This document shows positions 21,580 to 30,023 of a stretch of DNA of 64,000 nucleotides, piece after piece. A model generated the notes under the pieces. The model had not been told where the DNA came from and searched no databases. It was given only the letters and a program-made list of their open reading frames with translations. The number at the start of each line of letters is the position of its first letter. The stretch's first letter is position 1. Location: positions 806,001 to 870,000 of the forward strand of contig NZ_JARVWS010000002.1 in assembly GCF_029846275.1 (NCBI RefSeq). Reading direction: 5' to 3'. Source of the DNA: Nocardioides sp. CER19. Lineage in GTDB: Bacteria; Actinomycetota; Actinomycetes; Propionibacteriales; Nocardioidaceae. The translations under genes were made by a program, and so were the position numbers.

Positions 21580-21972
21580 TCAGGGACGCTCCACGACGAC
21601 GTTGGTGGACTTGACCGAGGCGATGGCGCGTACGCCGGGCTCGAGCCCGAGCTCCTCGGCGGCCTCGCTGCTCATCAGCGAGACCAGGCGGTAGGGACCG
21701 CAGATCAGCTCGACCTGGGCCATGACGGTGTCCTTGAGGACCCGTGTGACGATGCCGGGCAGCCGGTTGCGGGCGCTGACCGCGCCGGCGCGCGGCACGC
21801 TCTCGGGAGCGTCGGCGAGGGAGACCGCGAGCTCGGCGAGCGCCCCGCCAGGGACGACGGCGCGACCGCCCTCGCTCTCGGTGGTGAGGCGTCCGGCGTC
21901 GATCCACCGCCGGACGGTGTCGTCGCTGACGCCGAGCACCTCGGCGGCCTCGGGGATGCGGTAGGACGTCAC
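21580..21972 (-). CDS. MerR/excisionase-type HTH protein with TOBE (Mop) domain
   Basis: About 130 residues. The N-terminal winged HTH '[26 protein letters not shown]' (core: [10 protein letters not shown]) is joined to a C-terminal TOBE/Mop molybdate-binding domain ('[22 protein letters not shown]'...'[23 protein letters not shown]'). This small architecture replaces ModE in many actinobacteria, so it probably senses molybdate and regulates modABC. GTG at 21972 puts the HTH at the N-terminus as in homologs; an ATG at 21990 is possible. It heads the operon. Confidence 0.85.
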   Translation of the reverse strand: MTSYRIPEAAEVLGVSDDTVRRWIDAGRLTTESEGGRAVVPGGALAELAVSLADAPESVPRAGAVSARNRLPGIVTRVLKDTVMAQVELICGPYRLVSLMSSEAAEELGLEPGVRAIASVKSTNVVVERP

Positions 21973-22038
21973 CGGCGCATCATGACGCATCCGCGGTCGA
22001 TCTGTCTCGTGTCCGCCGCGCATGCGGCAGGGAGGGCG

Positions 22039-23322
22039 TCAGGTGACCGCGAGTGCGGTGACAGCTGCGATGACCGCGAGCGGCGTGAGGGCGAGCGAGA
22101 CGCGGTGGAAGGCGACCGTTCCGAGCATCGAGCCCGGCTCGCCGTAGCGGACCAGGGTGCGCCGCCACAGCAGGTTGGCGAGCGAGCCCGTCCAGGTGAT
22201 CCCGGAGCCGACGCCGAGGCCCACCAGGGCGGCCAGCACGGCGTCGGTGCCCAGCGGCGCCAGCAGGGGGAGGAGCAGCAGGGTCGCCGACAGGTTGGTG
22301 AGCAGCGCCGCCCCCACGGTGGCGATCCCGGCCACGGCCAGCAGGTCGACGTACGACGTCCCGTCGGGGAGCAGCCGGGCGGCCACGTCGCCGAGGAACC
22401 CCTGGCCGAGGCCCGCCACCACCACGCCCAGCGCCAGCACGAACAGCGCGAAGGAGGGGTGAGCGGCCCGCGCGGCCACCTGCCACGACGCCAGCCGGCG
22501 GTAGCGGGCCCAGACGACGAGCACCGCGGCCGCGGCGGCGGACACCCAGGCCGGCTCGACGCCGAGCGGCGACAGGACCGCGAACCCGAGGAGCATGGCC
22601 GCCACGACCACGACGGGCACGGGCTCCAGCCGCGGGGACCGGGGCTCTCGCCGCTCGACACCGTGGCCGGCGAGTTCGCGGCGGAAGAGCAGTCGCAGGC
22701 CGACGTACTCGACCACGAGGACGGCGGCGAGCGCGGGCGCCATCCGGACGGCGAAGCCGGCGAAGGTGAGGTCCAGGTGCGGCATCGCGAGCAGGTTGGT
22801 GAGGTTGGAGACCGGCAGCAGCAATGACGCCGAGTTGGCCATCCGCAGGCAGCCATAGGCGACCGGGCGCGGCGAGGTGCCGAGGCCGACGGCGGCCGCG
22901 ACCGCCACCGGCGTCACCAGCACCACCGTCGCGTCGAGGCTGAGCACCGTCGTCACGAGCGCGGCCAGCAGGAACGTGCCGGTGAACAGGGCGGCCGGCC
23001 GACCGCGGCTGTGCCGGCGGACGCGGTGCCCGGCGGCCGTGAAGACGCCCGCCCGGGCGCACACCTCCGCGACGACCAGGATGGTGACGAGGAAGGCGAC
23101 GACCGGCAGCAGGGGGCGGACGGCGTCCCATGCCTCCTCGGGGGAGATCAGGCCCGCGACCAGCACGAGCGCCGACGCGGCCAGCGCCGCGGCGGCCTCC
23201 ACGCGAGCCCGTGGGTGCCGGTGGGCGGCCACGAGGAGCCCCGCCAGCGCGACCACTCCGGTTCCGTCGGCGACGGCGGTGGTCAGGGGCGGCACTTCGG
23301 AAACGATAGGTGCCTGACACAC
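22039..23322 (-). CDS. ArsB/SLC13-type anion permease
   Basis: A 427-residue protein with 10-12 membrane segments. Ion-transporter-superfamily features include 'LSLDATVVLVTPVAVA' and 'RMANSASLLLPVSNLTNLLAM', the hairpin-type substrate loops of ArsB/CitM/SLC13 carriers. The C-terminal repeat is 'NLSATLLLLPLLAP'...'GSGITWTGSLANLLW'. GTG at 23322 is the first start; GTG at 23295 is an alternative. It is divergent from the DUF4245 gene with a 7-base gap. Whether it exports arsenite or imports an anion (possibly tied to the mod operon next door) is open. Confidence 0.8.
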   Translation of the reverse strand: MCQAPIVSEVPPLTTAVADGTGVVALAGLLVAAHRHPRARVEAAAALAASALVLVAGLISPEEAWDAVRPLLPVVAFLVTILVVAEVCARAGVFTAAGHRVRRHSRGRPAALFTGTFLLAALVTTVLSLDATVVLVTPVAVAAAVGLGTSPRPVAYGCLRMANSASLLLPVSNLTNLLAMPHLDLTFAGFAVRMAPALAAVLVVEYVGLRLLFRRELAGHGVERREPRSPRLEPVPVVVVAAMLLGFAVLSPLGVEPAWVSAAAAAVLVVWARYRRLASWQVAARAAHPSFALFVLALGVVVAGLGQGFLGDVAARLLPDGTSYVDLLAVAGIATVGAALLTNLSATLLLLPLLAPLGTDAVLAALVGLGVGSGITWTGSLANLLWRRTLVRYGEPGSMLGTVAFHRVSLALTPLAVIAAVTALAVT

Positions 23323-23329
23323 TTGACCC

Positions 23330-23968
23330 GTGAACGAGCGGCAGTCGGGCGTGAGTGAGCCGCAGGGCGAGTCGCAGGGCGGGCCGCAGGGCGAGCGGCT
23401 GGGTGAGCGGCAGGGCGAGCCGCAGGCACCGTCGAGGCGTTACCCACGGACCTTCGGCGGCCTGATCGGCTCGATGATCGTGCTCGTGGCCGCGGTGGTC
23501 GGCTACTACGTCATCCAGAACGTCCTCCACGACGAGCCGGACGGCAAGCCGGTGGCGGTCGACTACCTGAGCACCGTGCGAGACATCCAGGGCGGTGGCT
23601 ACACCGTCGCCTACCCTGCGACGCTGCCGAAGGGCTGGCTGGCGACGGACGCCAACTTCACTCCCGGTGACCGCCCCGCGTGGGGGTTGCCGCTGCTCAC
23701 CGACTCCGGGACGTTCGCCGGGATCCAGCAGGAGGACCTGTCGGTCGAGGACATGCTCGCCACGGCGCTGCCGAACGGCGCTCGGAAGGGCGAGGACGTC
23801 ACGATCGACAGCAAGGTCGCAACGACGTGGACGTCGTGGTCGGACGGGCAGCGCGACCACGCGTTCTCGACCAGCGTCGGCAAGGACACCCTGCTGGTCT
23901 ACGGGTCGGCGTCGGTCGCCGACCTGAAGACGCTGATCGGCCTGCTGACCACCGCGCCCGTCGCCTGA
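23330..23968 (+). CDS. DUF4245 single-pass membrane protein
   Basis: A 212-residue protein. The N-terminal cytoplasmic tail (1-35) is a Gln/Gly/Glu-rich repeat, one helix spans about 42-63 ('GGLIGSMIVLVAAVVGYYVI'), and an extracytoplasmic DUF4245 domain follows ('YTVAYPATLPKGW', 'TWTSWSDGQRDHAFST'). The start is GTG at 23330. DUF4245 genes usually sit between glpX and xseB in actinobacteria. Here glpX lies 5 kb away, beyond the mod operon and permease. The function is unknown. Confidence 0.85.
   Translation: MNERQSGVSEPQGESQGGPQGERLGERQGEPQAPSRRYPRTFGGLIGSMIVLVAAVVGYYVIQNVLHDEPDGKPVAVDYLSTVRDIQGGGYTVAYPATLPKGWLATDANFTPGDRPAWGLPLLTDSGTFAGIQQEDLSVEDMLATALPNGARKGEDVTIDSKVATTWTSWSDGQRDHAFSTSVGKDTLLVYGSASVADLKTLIGLLTTAPVA
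23357..23428 (+). repeat. Six 12-bp tandem repeats encoding [EG]xxG units
   Basis: Six in-frame copies of a 12-base unit (consensus GAGCCGCAGGGC) encode EPQG-ESQG-GPQG-ERLG-ERQG-EPQA at residues 10-33 of the DUF4245 protein. The copies differ at one to three bases. The array lies in the cytoplasmic tail just before the membrane helix, so copy number could vary between strains without breaking the frame. Confidence 0.85.
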
Positions 23969-23969
23969 C

Positions 23970-24176
23970 CTACTCCTCGTCGGAGCCCATCGCGGCGTCG
24001 AGCCGCTGGCGCGCGCCGTCGAGCCACTCCTGGCAGACGGTCGCGAGCTTCTCGCCGCGTTCCCACAACGCGAGCGACTCCTCGAGGGTCGTGCCGCCCG
24101 CCTCGAGCGCACGGACCACCTCGATGAGCTCCGCGCGGGCCTCCTCGTAGGAGGGCTTCTCGTCGTCACTGGCCAT
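23970..24176 (-). CDS. xseB: Exodeoxyribonuclease VII small subunit
   Basis: A 68-residue acidic protein with the XseB helical hairpin: '[26 protein letters not shown]', then '[23 protein letters not shown]'. The core ALEAG(G)TTLEESL...ERG is diagnostic. Its start overlaps the end of xseA by 11 bases. It partners XseA in degrading single-stranded DNA to oligonucleotides in the cytoplasm. Confidence 0.93.
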   Translation of the reverse strand: MASDDEKPSYEEARAELIEVVRALEAGGTTLEESLALWERGEKLATVCQEWLDGARQRLDAAMGSDEE

Positions 24177-25398
24177 CGGGGAGCTCCTCGGTTCGGGTGG
24201 TGGTGGCGTGGACGCGACCGTCGGCGACGCGGACGCTGATCTCGGCGCCGGCCTCGACGCCCGCCACGGAGGCGAGCACGTGGCCGTCGCCGTCCTGCAG
24301 GACGGCGTAGCCGCGGCGCAGGGTCTCGAGCGGCGAGAGCGCCCTCGCCCGGGCGCGGTGGTGACCGATGTCGTCGGAGGCTCGGTCGAGCAGGTGGGAG
24401 AGCGTACGACGGGCGCGATCGCGCAGCACCCTCACCTCGTCGGCCCGCTCGTCGAGCAGCGAGCGCGGGTCGGCGAGCGCCGGCCGGGAGCGGAGCGCGT
24501 CGAGTGCTGCCTGCTCGCGGTCCAGCCAGGAGCGCAGCCCGCTCCGCATCCGGTCGCGGGCGGTCGCCACGAGGCGAAGCTCCTCCGCGACGTCGGGCAC
24601 CACGAGCTTGGCGGCGTCGGTCGGGGTCGAGGCGCGCAGGTCGGCCACCAGGTCGAGCAGCGGGCTGTCGGGCTCGTGGCCGATCGCCGAGACGACCGGC
24701 GTCGTCAGCCGGTGGACGGCGCGGATGAGCGCCTCGTCGGAGAACGGCAGGAGGTCCTCCACGGAGCCCCCGCCTCGGGCGACGACGATGACGTCGACCG
24801 ACGGGTCGCGGTCGAGCCGCTCGAGCGCCTCGATCACCTCCGGCACGCAGCGGGTGCCCTGCATGGCGGCGTAGGCGGTCTCGAAGGCGACCGCCGGCCA
24901 ACGGCGGCGGGCGTTCTCGAGGACGTCACGCTCGGCTGCTGAGTCGGGAGCGGTCACCAGGCCGACCCGGCCCGGGAGGAAGGGCAGCGACCGCTTGAGC
25001 TCGGCGGCGAAGAGACCCTCGGCGGCGAGCAGCTGGCGGCGCCGCTCCAGCCGGGCGAGCAGCTCGCCGAGCCCGACCATGCGGATGTCGCGGGCGTAGA
25101 GCGAGAGCGTCCCGCGGTTGGCGTAGAACGACGGCTTGGCGTGGACGACGACGCTGGCCCCCTCGACCAGCGGCGGGTTGAGCCCGTCGAAGAGCGTGCG
25201 GCTGCACGTGACGGCGATCGAGATGTCGGCCACCGTGTCGCGCAGCGTCAGGAAGACCGTCTGCATGCCCGGCCTCCGGCTGACCTGGGCGACCTGACCC
25301 TCCACCCAGACCGCGCCGAGCCGGTCGATCCAGCCGGCGATCGCGTTGGCGATCTGCCGGACCGGGGCCGGGGACTCGAGCGACGTCTGCATCGTCAT
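24166..25398 (-). CDS. xseA: Exodeoxyribonuclease VII large subunit
   Basis: A 410-residue nuclease. The N-terminal OB fold ('[25 protein letters not shown]') is followed by the catalytic domain with '[18 protein letters not shown]', '[26 protein letters not shown]' (GGGS core), '[16 protein letters not shown]' (the usual GHE.D) and '[12 protein letters not shown]'. A coiled-coil arm follows near 270-330. The ATG at 25398 is preferred over an upstream GTG at 25431 because homologs begin just before '[12 protein letters not shown]'. It is divergent from ispH. Confidence 0.95.
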   Translation of the reverse strand: MTMQTSLESPAPVRQIANAIAGWIDRLGAVWVEGQVAQVSRRPGMQTVFLTLRDTVADISIAVTCSRTLFDGLNPPLVEGASVVVHAKPSFYANRGTLSLYARDIRMVGLGELLARLERRRQLLAAEGLFAAELKRSLPFLPGRVGLVTAPDSAAERDVLENARRRWPAVAFETAYAAMQGTRCVPEVIEALERLDRDPSVDVIVVARGGGSVEDLLPFSDEALIRAVHRLTTPVVSAIGHEPDSPLLDLVADLRASTPTDAAKLVVPDVAEELRLVATARDRMRSGLRSWLDREQAALDALRSRPALADPRSLLDERADEVRVLRDRARRTLSHLLDRASDDIGHHRARARALSPLETLRRGYAVLQDGDGHVLASVAGVEAGAEISVRVADGRVHATTTRTEELPDGQ

Positions 25399-25496
25399 GA
25401 CCTGGGCGAGACTAGCGGCGCCCGCCGACACGACGGGTCCCGCGGGGTGCCTCGCCGAAGCGCCCGCCGGGAGCAGGGGTCCGTAGACTCAGCACC

Positions 25497-26489
25497 ATGA
25501 CGGACCTCGCCATGCCCCGCCCGCTCACCGACGCGGAGAAGCAGGTGCTGCTCGCCGCGCCGCGCGGCTACTGCGCCGGCGTCGACCGGGCAGTGGTGAC
25601 CGTCGAGAAGGCGCTCGACCTCTACGGCGCTCCCGTCTACGTCCGCAAGCAGATCGTGCACAACAAGCACGTCGTCGCTGACCTCGAGTCGCGCGGCGCG
25701 ATCTTCGTCGAGGAGCTCGACCAGGTGCCGGAGGGGGAGACGGTCGTCTTCTCCGCGCACGGCGTCTCGCCGGCCGTCCACGCCGAGGCGGAGGCCCGCG
25801 GGCTCAAGACCATCGACGCGACCTGTCCGCTGGTGACCAAGGTCCACCACGAGGCGAAGCGGTTCGCGGCCGAGGACTACGACATCCTCCTCATCGGCCA
25901 CGCCGGGCACGAGGAGGTCGAGGGCACGGCCGGCGAGGCCCCCGAGCACATCCAGCTGGTGCAGGGGCCAGAGGACGTCGACAAGATCGTCGTCCGCGAC
26001 CCCGCCAAGGTCTCCTGGCTGTCGCAGACCACGCTCAGCGTCGACGAGACGCTCGAGACCGTCGACGCGATCCGGAAGCGCTTCCCGCTGCTGCTGGACC
26101 CGCCGAGCGACGACATCTGCTACGCGACCCAGAACCGCCAGCTGGCGGTCAAGGAGATCGCCAAGGAGTCCGACCTCGTCATCGTGGTCGGGTCGGGGAA
26201 CTCCTCCAACAGCGTCCGGCTGGTCGAGGTCGCCCTGGAGGCGGGCGCCGGATCGGCCTACCGCGTGGACGACGCCTCGGAGATCGACCCCGAGTGGCTC
26301 GACGGGGTCCGCTCGGTGAGCGTGACCAGCGGGGCGAGCGTGCCGGAGGAGCTCGTGCAGGGCGTCCTCGCGTTCCTCGCGGAGCGCGGCTACCCGGATG
26401 CGCGGGCCGTGCACAGTGCCGAGGAGTCGCTCATCTTCTCGCTCCCCAAGGAGCTGCGCCGCGACCTGAAGGCTGCGGGTCAGCACTGA
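25497..26489 (+). CDS. ispH: 4-hydroxy-3-methylbut-2-enyl diphosphate reductase
   Basis: A 330-residue last enzyme of the MEP isoprenoid pathway, making IPP and DMAPP. The three 4Fe-4S cysteines are Cys26 ('RGYCAGVD'), Cys110 ('[11 protein letters not shown]') and Cys208 ('[11 protein letters not shown]'). The catalytic Glu is in '[11 protein letters not shown]', and the substrate-binding 'GSGNSSNS' is at 232-239. The ATG at 25497 has TAGACT 7 bases before it (25484-25489), a leaderless signal. The next gene overlaps its stop. Confidence 0.97.
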   Translation: MTDLAMPRPLTDAEKQVLLAAPRGYCAGVDRAVVTVEKALDLYGAPVYVRKQIVHNKHVVADLESRGAIFVEELDQVPEGETVVFSAHGVSPAVHAEAEARGLKTIDATCPLVTKVHHEAKRFAAEDYDILLIGHAGHEEVEGTAGEAPEHIQLVQGPEDVDKIVVRDPAKVSWLSQTTLSVDETLETVDAIRKRFPLLLDPPSDDICYATQNRQLAVKEIAKESDLVIVVGSGNSSNSVRLVEVALEAGAGSAYRVDDASEIDPEWLDGVRSVSVTSGASVPEELVQGVLAFLAERGYPDARAVHSAEESLIFSLPKELRRDLKAAGQH

Positions 26490-27115
26490 TGGCGCGCTAC
26501 GTCGACATCCACCCGGACAATCCGCAGCCGCGCCTGCTGCAGCAGGTCGTCGACGCGCTGAACGACGACCAGCTCATCGCCTACCCGACCGACTCGGGCT
26601 ACGCGCTCGGCAGCCGGATCGGCAACAAGGACGGTCGCGACCGGATCCTGGCGATCCGCGACCTCGACGAGCGTCACCACTTCACCCTGGTCTGCAGGGA
26701 CTTCTCCCAGCTCGGCCAGATGGTGCACGTCGACAACAGTGCCTTCCGGGCGATCCGCGGCGCGACGCCGGGGCCCTACACGTTCATCCTGCCGGCGATG
26801 CCCGACGTGCCGCGTCGCCTGCTGCACCCGAAGAAGCGCACCGTCGGCGTCCGCATCCCCGACAACACCTTCGTCCAGGCGCTGCTCGAGGCGCTCGGCG
26901 AGCCGCTGCTGTCGTCGACGCTGATCATGCCGGGGGAGACCGAGCCGCGGACCAACGGCTGGGACGTCAAGGACACCCTCGACCACCTCGTCGACGTCGT
27001 CATCGAGACCGGCGAGGACACCCCGGCCGAGCCCACGACGGTCGTGGACTGGTCCGAGGGCTACCCCGAGGTCATCCGCGAGGGCGCGGGGGACTGGTCG
27101 CGCTTCGTCGCCTGA
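26489..27115 (+). CDS. YciO/YrdC (Sua5)-family protein
   Basis: A 208-residue YrdC-fold protein: 'LIAYPTDSGYALGSRIGNK', 'HFTLVCRDFSQLGQMVHVDN', 'PGPYTFILPA', 'TVGVRIPDN'. True TsaC enzymes (threonylcarbamoyl-AMP synthase for tRNA t6A) carry KxR...SxN motifs. Here 'LSSTLIM' replaces the usual SxN-like 'TSAN', as in the YciO branch, so the activity is uncertain. The ATG overlaps the ispH stop (TGATG). Its last 55 bases overlap the 3' end of an opposite-strand gene. Confidence 0.85.
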   Translation: MARYVDIHPDNPQPRLLQQVVDALNDDQLIAYPTDSGYALGSRIGNKDGRDRILAIRDLDERHHFTLVCRDFSQLGQMVHVDNSAFRAIRGATPGPYTFILPAMPDVPRRLLHPKKRTVGVRIPDNTFVQALLEALGEPLLSSTLIMPGETEPRTNGWDVKDTLDHLVDVVIETGEDTPAEPTTVVDWSEGYPEVIREGAGDWSRFVA

Positions 27116-27528
27116 CGGCGCGAGCGGGCCGCGTGCCCGGCGCGCGCCGCCTGGACGTGGCGGCGCTGGGCGAGCAGGCCCAGGCACACTCCGTAGCCGA
27201 GGCACAGCGCCAGGCTGTGGTGGGCCAGTCCTGAGACGACGGCCTGCCCCACGCTGTCGTCGGGACGGCCGAGGGCGTCGGCGTCGGACAGCCCGACGAC
27301 CACGAACACCCCGAGCATGACGAGCGGCGGCAGCACGCCGACCGTGAACATGTCCTTGGGTGCGACGAGCAACGCCATCGCGGCGCACAGGACGACGAAG
27401 CAGACGTCGAAGATCCAGGTGACGCTGCCGGTGATCGCGACGTCGAGCAGGGCGGCCGTGAGGGCGAGCGCGACTGCGAGCACGACCACCTGACGGCCGG
27501 GCTCATGACCGGGATGCCATCTGCTCAT
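27061..27528 (-). CDS. DUF6542-like small membrane protein
   Basis: A 155-residue protein with four predicted helices (about 14-32, 35-54, 60-77, 95-117) and a basic C-terminal tail ('RRHVQAARAGHAARSRRQATKR'-type, Arg-rich). The layout and 'DMFTVGVLPPLVML' match DUF6542 proteins. ATG at 27528 has GGAG just upstream. The tail is encoded antisense to the end of the YciO gene (55-bp overlap), which raises slight doubt about the extreme C-terminus. The function is unknown. Confidence 0.7.
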   Translation of the reverse strand: MSRWHPGHEPGRQVVVLAVALALTAALLDVAITGSVTWIFDVCFVVLCAAMALLVAPKDMFTVGVLPPLVMLGVFVVVGLSDADALGRPDDSVGQAVVSGLAHHSLALCLGYGVCLGLLAQRRHVQAARAGHAARSRRQATKRDQSPAPSRMTSG

Positions 27529-27588
27529 GGGTCTCCTCCGCTGCTCACGGTAGGGCGACCCGCCGACGAGGCGGCCGCGACGCGCCGC

Positions 27589-27608
27589 GCTCGCCGAACT
27601 CGGCGAGC
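27589..27608 (-). terminator. Hairpin terminator after xth
   Basis: GCTCGCCGA-AC-TCGGCGAGC is a perfect 9-bp stem with a 2-base loop, starting 8 bases beyond the xth stop on the minus strand. No T tract follows. Confidence 0.65.
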
Positions 27609-27615
27609 CTTCTGC

Positions 27616-28386
27616 TCAGTCCTCGAGGTCGACGACGACCGGCGCGTGGTCCGAGGCCCCGGCCCCGGCCCGCTCCTCGCGGTCGATGAACGCGCCCTTC
27701 ACGCGCTCGGCCAGCGATGGCGAGGCGAGGACGAAGTCGATCTTGAGGCCACGGTCGCGCTCGAACCGCTGGCGGTAGTAGTCCCAGTAGGTGTAGCCAG
27801 GGGCGTACTTGCGGGTGACCTCGCTCCATCCCGAGTCGAGGATCGCCTGGAACGCGGCGCGCTCCTGCGGCGTGACGTGCGTGGAGTTGCGGAACTGCGT
27901 CACGTCGAACACGTCGTCGTCGGTCGGGCAGATGTTCCAGTCACCGACCAGCGCGGCCTGCTCGCCGAGCCATGCCTGCCCGGCGTCCCGGAGCCGGGCG
28001 AGCCAGTCGAGCTTGTAGACGTAGTGCGGGTCGTCGGGCTTGCGTCCGTTGGGGACATAGAGCGACGAGATGCGTACGCCGCCCGCGACCGCGCTCACCG
28101 CGCGCGCTTCGGCCTCGGTCGGCTCGCCCCAGCCGGGCATGCCCTCGAAGCCGACCGTGGCCTGCTCGAGCCCGACGCGCGAGATCAGCGCGACGCCGTT
28201 CCACTGGGAGTAGCCGACCGCCGCGACGTCGTACCCCCTGGCCTCGAGGCCCATCGTGGGCAGCTGGTCGACCTTGGCCTTGGTCTCCTGGACCGCGAGC
28301 ACGTCGACCTCGTGGCGGTCGAGGAAGGCCTCGACGCGGTCGATGCGGGAGCGGATGGAGTTCACGTTCCAGGTCGCGATGCGCAC
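27616..28386 (-). CDS. xth: Exodeoxyribonuclease III
   Basis: A 256-residue AP endonuclease/3'-exonuclease of base-excision repair. Catalytic blocks: 'MRIATWNVNSIRSR' (Asn7), 'VLAVQETKAK' (Glu metal ligand), 'LYVPNGR' (Tyr), 'ALVGDWNICPTDDDV' (DxN), 'LKIDFVLAS' and 'AGASDHAPVVVDLED' (the terminal DH pair). Start ATG at 28386. It is divergent from the THI5-type ABC operon. Confidence 0.95.
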   Translation of the reverse strand: MRIATWNVNSIRSRIDRVEAFLDRHEVDVLAVQETKAKVDQLPTMGLEARGYDVAAVGYSQWNGVALISRVGLEQATVGFEGMPGWGEPTEAEARAVSAVAGGVRISSLYVPNGRKPDDPHYVYKLDWLARLRDAGQAWLGEQAALVGDWNICPTDDDVFDVTQFRNSTHVTPQERAAFQAILDSGWSEVTRKYAPGYTYWDYYRQRFERDRGLKIDFVLASPSLAERVKGAFIDREERAGAGASDHAPVVVDLED

Positions 28387-28427
28387 CCCGGAAACCTATC
28401 GGTCCCCGGTTTGGAAGACTGACCCCC

Positions 28428-29216
28428 ATGACCGGCGCCGCCATCGACCTGCGCGGCATCGGTCGCGTGCACGAGGACGCCACCCGCGTGGTCGCGCTGG
28501 ACGGCATCGACCTCGAGGTGCCGACCGGGCGGTTCGTCAGCATCATCGGGCCGAGCGGCTGCGGGAAGTCGACGCTGCTGCGCATCGTCGCCGGGCTCGA
28601 GGAGCCGGACGCCGGCGAGGTCACCGTGTGCGGCACGACGCCGCGGGAGGCCGCGGAGCAGAAGCGGCTCGGGCTCGTGCCGCAGCAGCCGGCGCTGCTG
28701 CCGTGGCTGACCGTGCTCGACAACGTCTCGCTGCCGGCGAAGGTCAACCGACGCCACAACCGGGAGCCGCTCCCGGACATGCGCGAGCTGCTGCGCCGCG
28801 CCGGCCTGGGCGACGCCGTGCACCAGCGGCCGGCCCAGCTCTCCGGCGGGATGCGGCAGCGGGTCGCCATCGTGCGCGCCTTCGGGCTGCAGCCCGACGT
28901 ACTGCTGCTGGACGAACCGTTCTCAGCGCTCGACGAGTTCACCCGCGAGGCCCAGCAGCAGCAGCTGCTCGAGCTGTGGGAGGAGCGCGGCGCGACGGTC
29001 CTCTTCGTCACCCACTCGATCCTCGAGGCGGTCAGGCTCTCCGACTCCGTCGTCGTGATGGCGCCGCGCCCCGGGCGGATCGTCGACGTCGTCGACATCG
29101 ACCTGCCCCGGCCGCGGACGCAGGAGCTGATCCGCAGCCCCGAGTTCCACGCCTACGAGCTCGGTCTGCGCGAGCGGCTGCGCGACGCGTTCGAGCAGAA
29201 CGGGGTCGCCTCGTGA
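28428..29216 (+). CDS. NitT/TauT-class ABC transporter ATP-binding protein
   Basis: A 262-residue ATPase: Walker A 'GPSGCGKS' (41-48), Q-loop 'LVPQQPALLPWLTV', signature LSGGM (138-142), Walker B 'LLLDEPFSALDE', switch His in 'LFVTHSILEAV'. The LSGGMRQR signature and lack of a C-terminal domain are typical of SsuB/TauB/ThiZ proteins. The ATG at 28428 follows AAGACT (28415-28420) by 7 bases, a weak leaderless box. It is the first gene of a three-gene importer. No thiamine riboswitch is seen in the 41-base gap. Confidence 0.9.
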   Translation: MTGAAIDLRGIGRVHEDATRVVALDGIDLEVPTGRFVSIIGPSGCGKSTLLRIVAGLEEPDAGEVTVCGTTPREAAEQKRLGLVPQQPALLPWLTVLDNVSLPAKVNRRHNREPLPDMRELLRRAGLGDAVHQRPAQLSGGMRQRVAIVRAFGLQPDVLLLDEPFSALDEFTREAQQQQLLELWEERGATVLFVTHSILEAVRLSDSVVVMAPRPGRIVDVVDIDLPRPRTQELIRSPEFHAYELGLRERLRDAFEQNGVAS

Positions 29217-29971
29217 AGCGGGTGCTCCACCCGGCGTACTGGGCGCCGCTCGCCGTCCTCCTCGTGCTGCTCGGCGTGCTCTGGCAGGTCGGGGCGGACC
29301 GGATGCCCTACCTGCTGCCACCGCTGCCGGACGTGTGGTCGGCGCTCACGACCGACCCCGGCTACTTCCTGCACAACAGCTGGGTGACGCTGCGCGAAGC
29401 CCTGCTCGGGCTGCTGATCGGCTTCGTGGCCGCCTTCGCGCTCGCGATCCTGGTGAGCGAGGTGACCCTCGCGCGGCGGGCGGTCATGCCGATCGCGGTC
29501 GTGCTCAACGTGACCCCGCTCGTCGCGATCGCGCCGGCGCTCGTGGTGGCGTTCGGGTTCGGCTCCGCGCCGAAGCTGATCATCACGGGGCTGATCTGCT
29601 TCTTCCCGATCCTCATCAACGCCTCGGTCGGGCTGCGGTCGGTCCCGGAGCCGGTGCTGCAGGTGTTCCAGTCGGTGCACGCGTCGCGCTGGGAGGTCCT
29701 GCGGCACCTGCGCATCCCCGGCTCGCTGCAGTACGTCTTCGCGGCGCTCCAGATCGTCTTCCCGCTCTCGGTGGTGGGCGCGGTCGTGGCCGAGCTCTCG
29801 GCCGCCGGGTCGGCGGCGGGACTCGGCAGCGTGATCCAGGTCGCGTCCTCCATGAACAGACTCGCCACCGTGTGGGCCGCTATCTTCGTGCTGGCCCTGA
29901 TGGGCTCGCTGCTGCTGCTCCTCGTGACCGTCGTCGAGCGCCGCGCCCTGCGCTGGCACGAGCCCCGCTGA
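29213..29971 (+). CDS. NitT/TauT-class ABC transporter permease
   Basis: A 252-residue permease with six helices: 'VLRHLRIPGSLQYVF' lies in the EAA-type loop, with 'APALVVAFGFGSAPKLIITGLICFFPI'-type core (segment GFGSAPKLIIT). GTG at 29213 overlaps the ATPase stop (GTGA). It forms the channel, as a homodimer in this class, for the solute captured by the next gene's product. Confidence 0.9.
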   Translation: MKRVLHPAYWAPLAVLLVLLGVLWQVGADRMPYLLPPLPDVWSALTTDPGYFLHNSWVTLREALLGLLIGFVAAFALAILVSEVTLARRAVMPIAVVLNVTPLVAIAPALVVAFGFGSAPKLIITGLICFFPILINASVGLRSVPEPVLQVFQSVHASRWEVLRHLRIPGSLQYVFAALQIVFPLSVVGAVVAELSAAGSAAGLGSVIQVASSMNRLATVWAAIFVLALMGSLLLLLVTVVERRALRWHEPR

Positions 29972-30023
29972 GCCTGCCCGCCGCGCGTCCCCCGCGTTCC
30001 CCCCGACGAGGAGAGTCACTTCC

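Noticed and set aside
28387..28427. Possible thiamine riboswitch before the THI5-like ABC operon
   Set aside because: The gap is only 41 bases and shows none of the conserved TPP-riboswitch segments.
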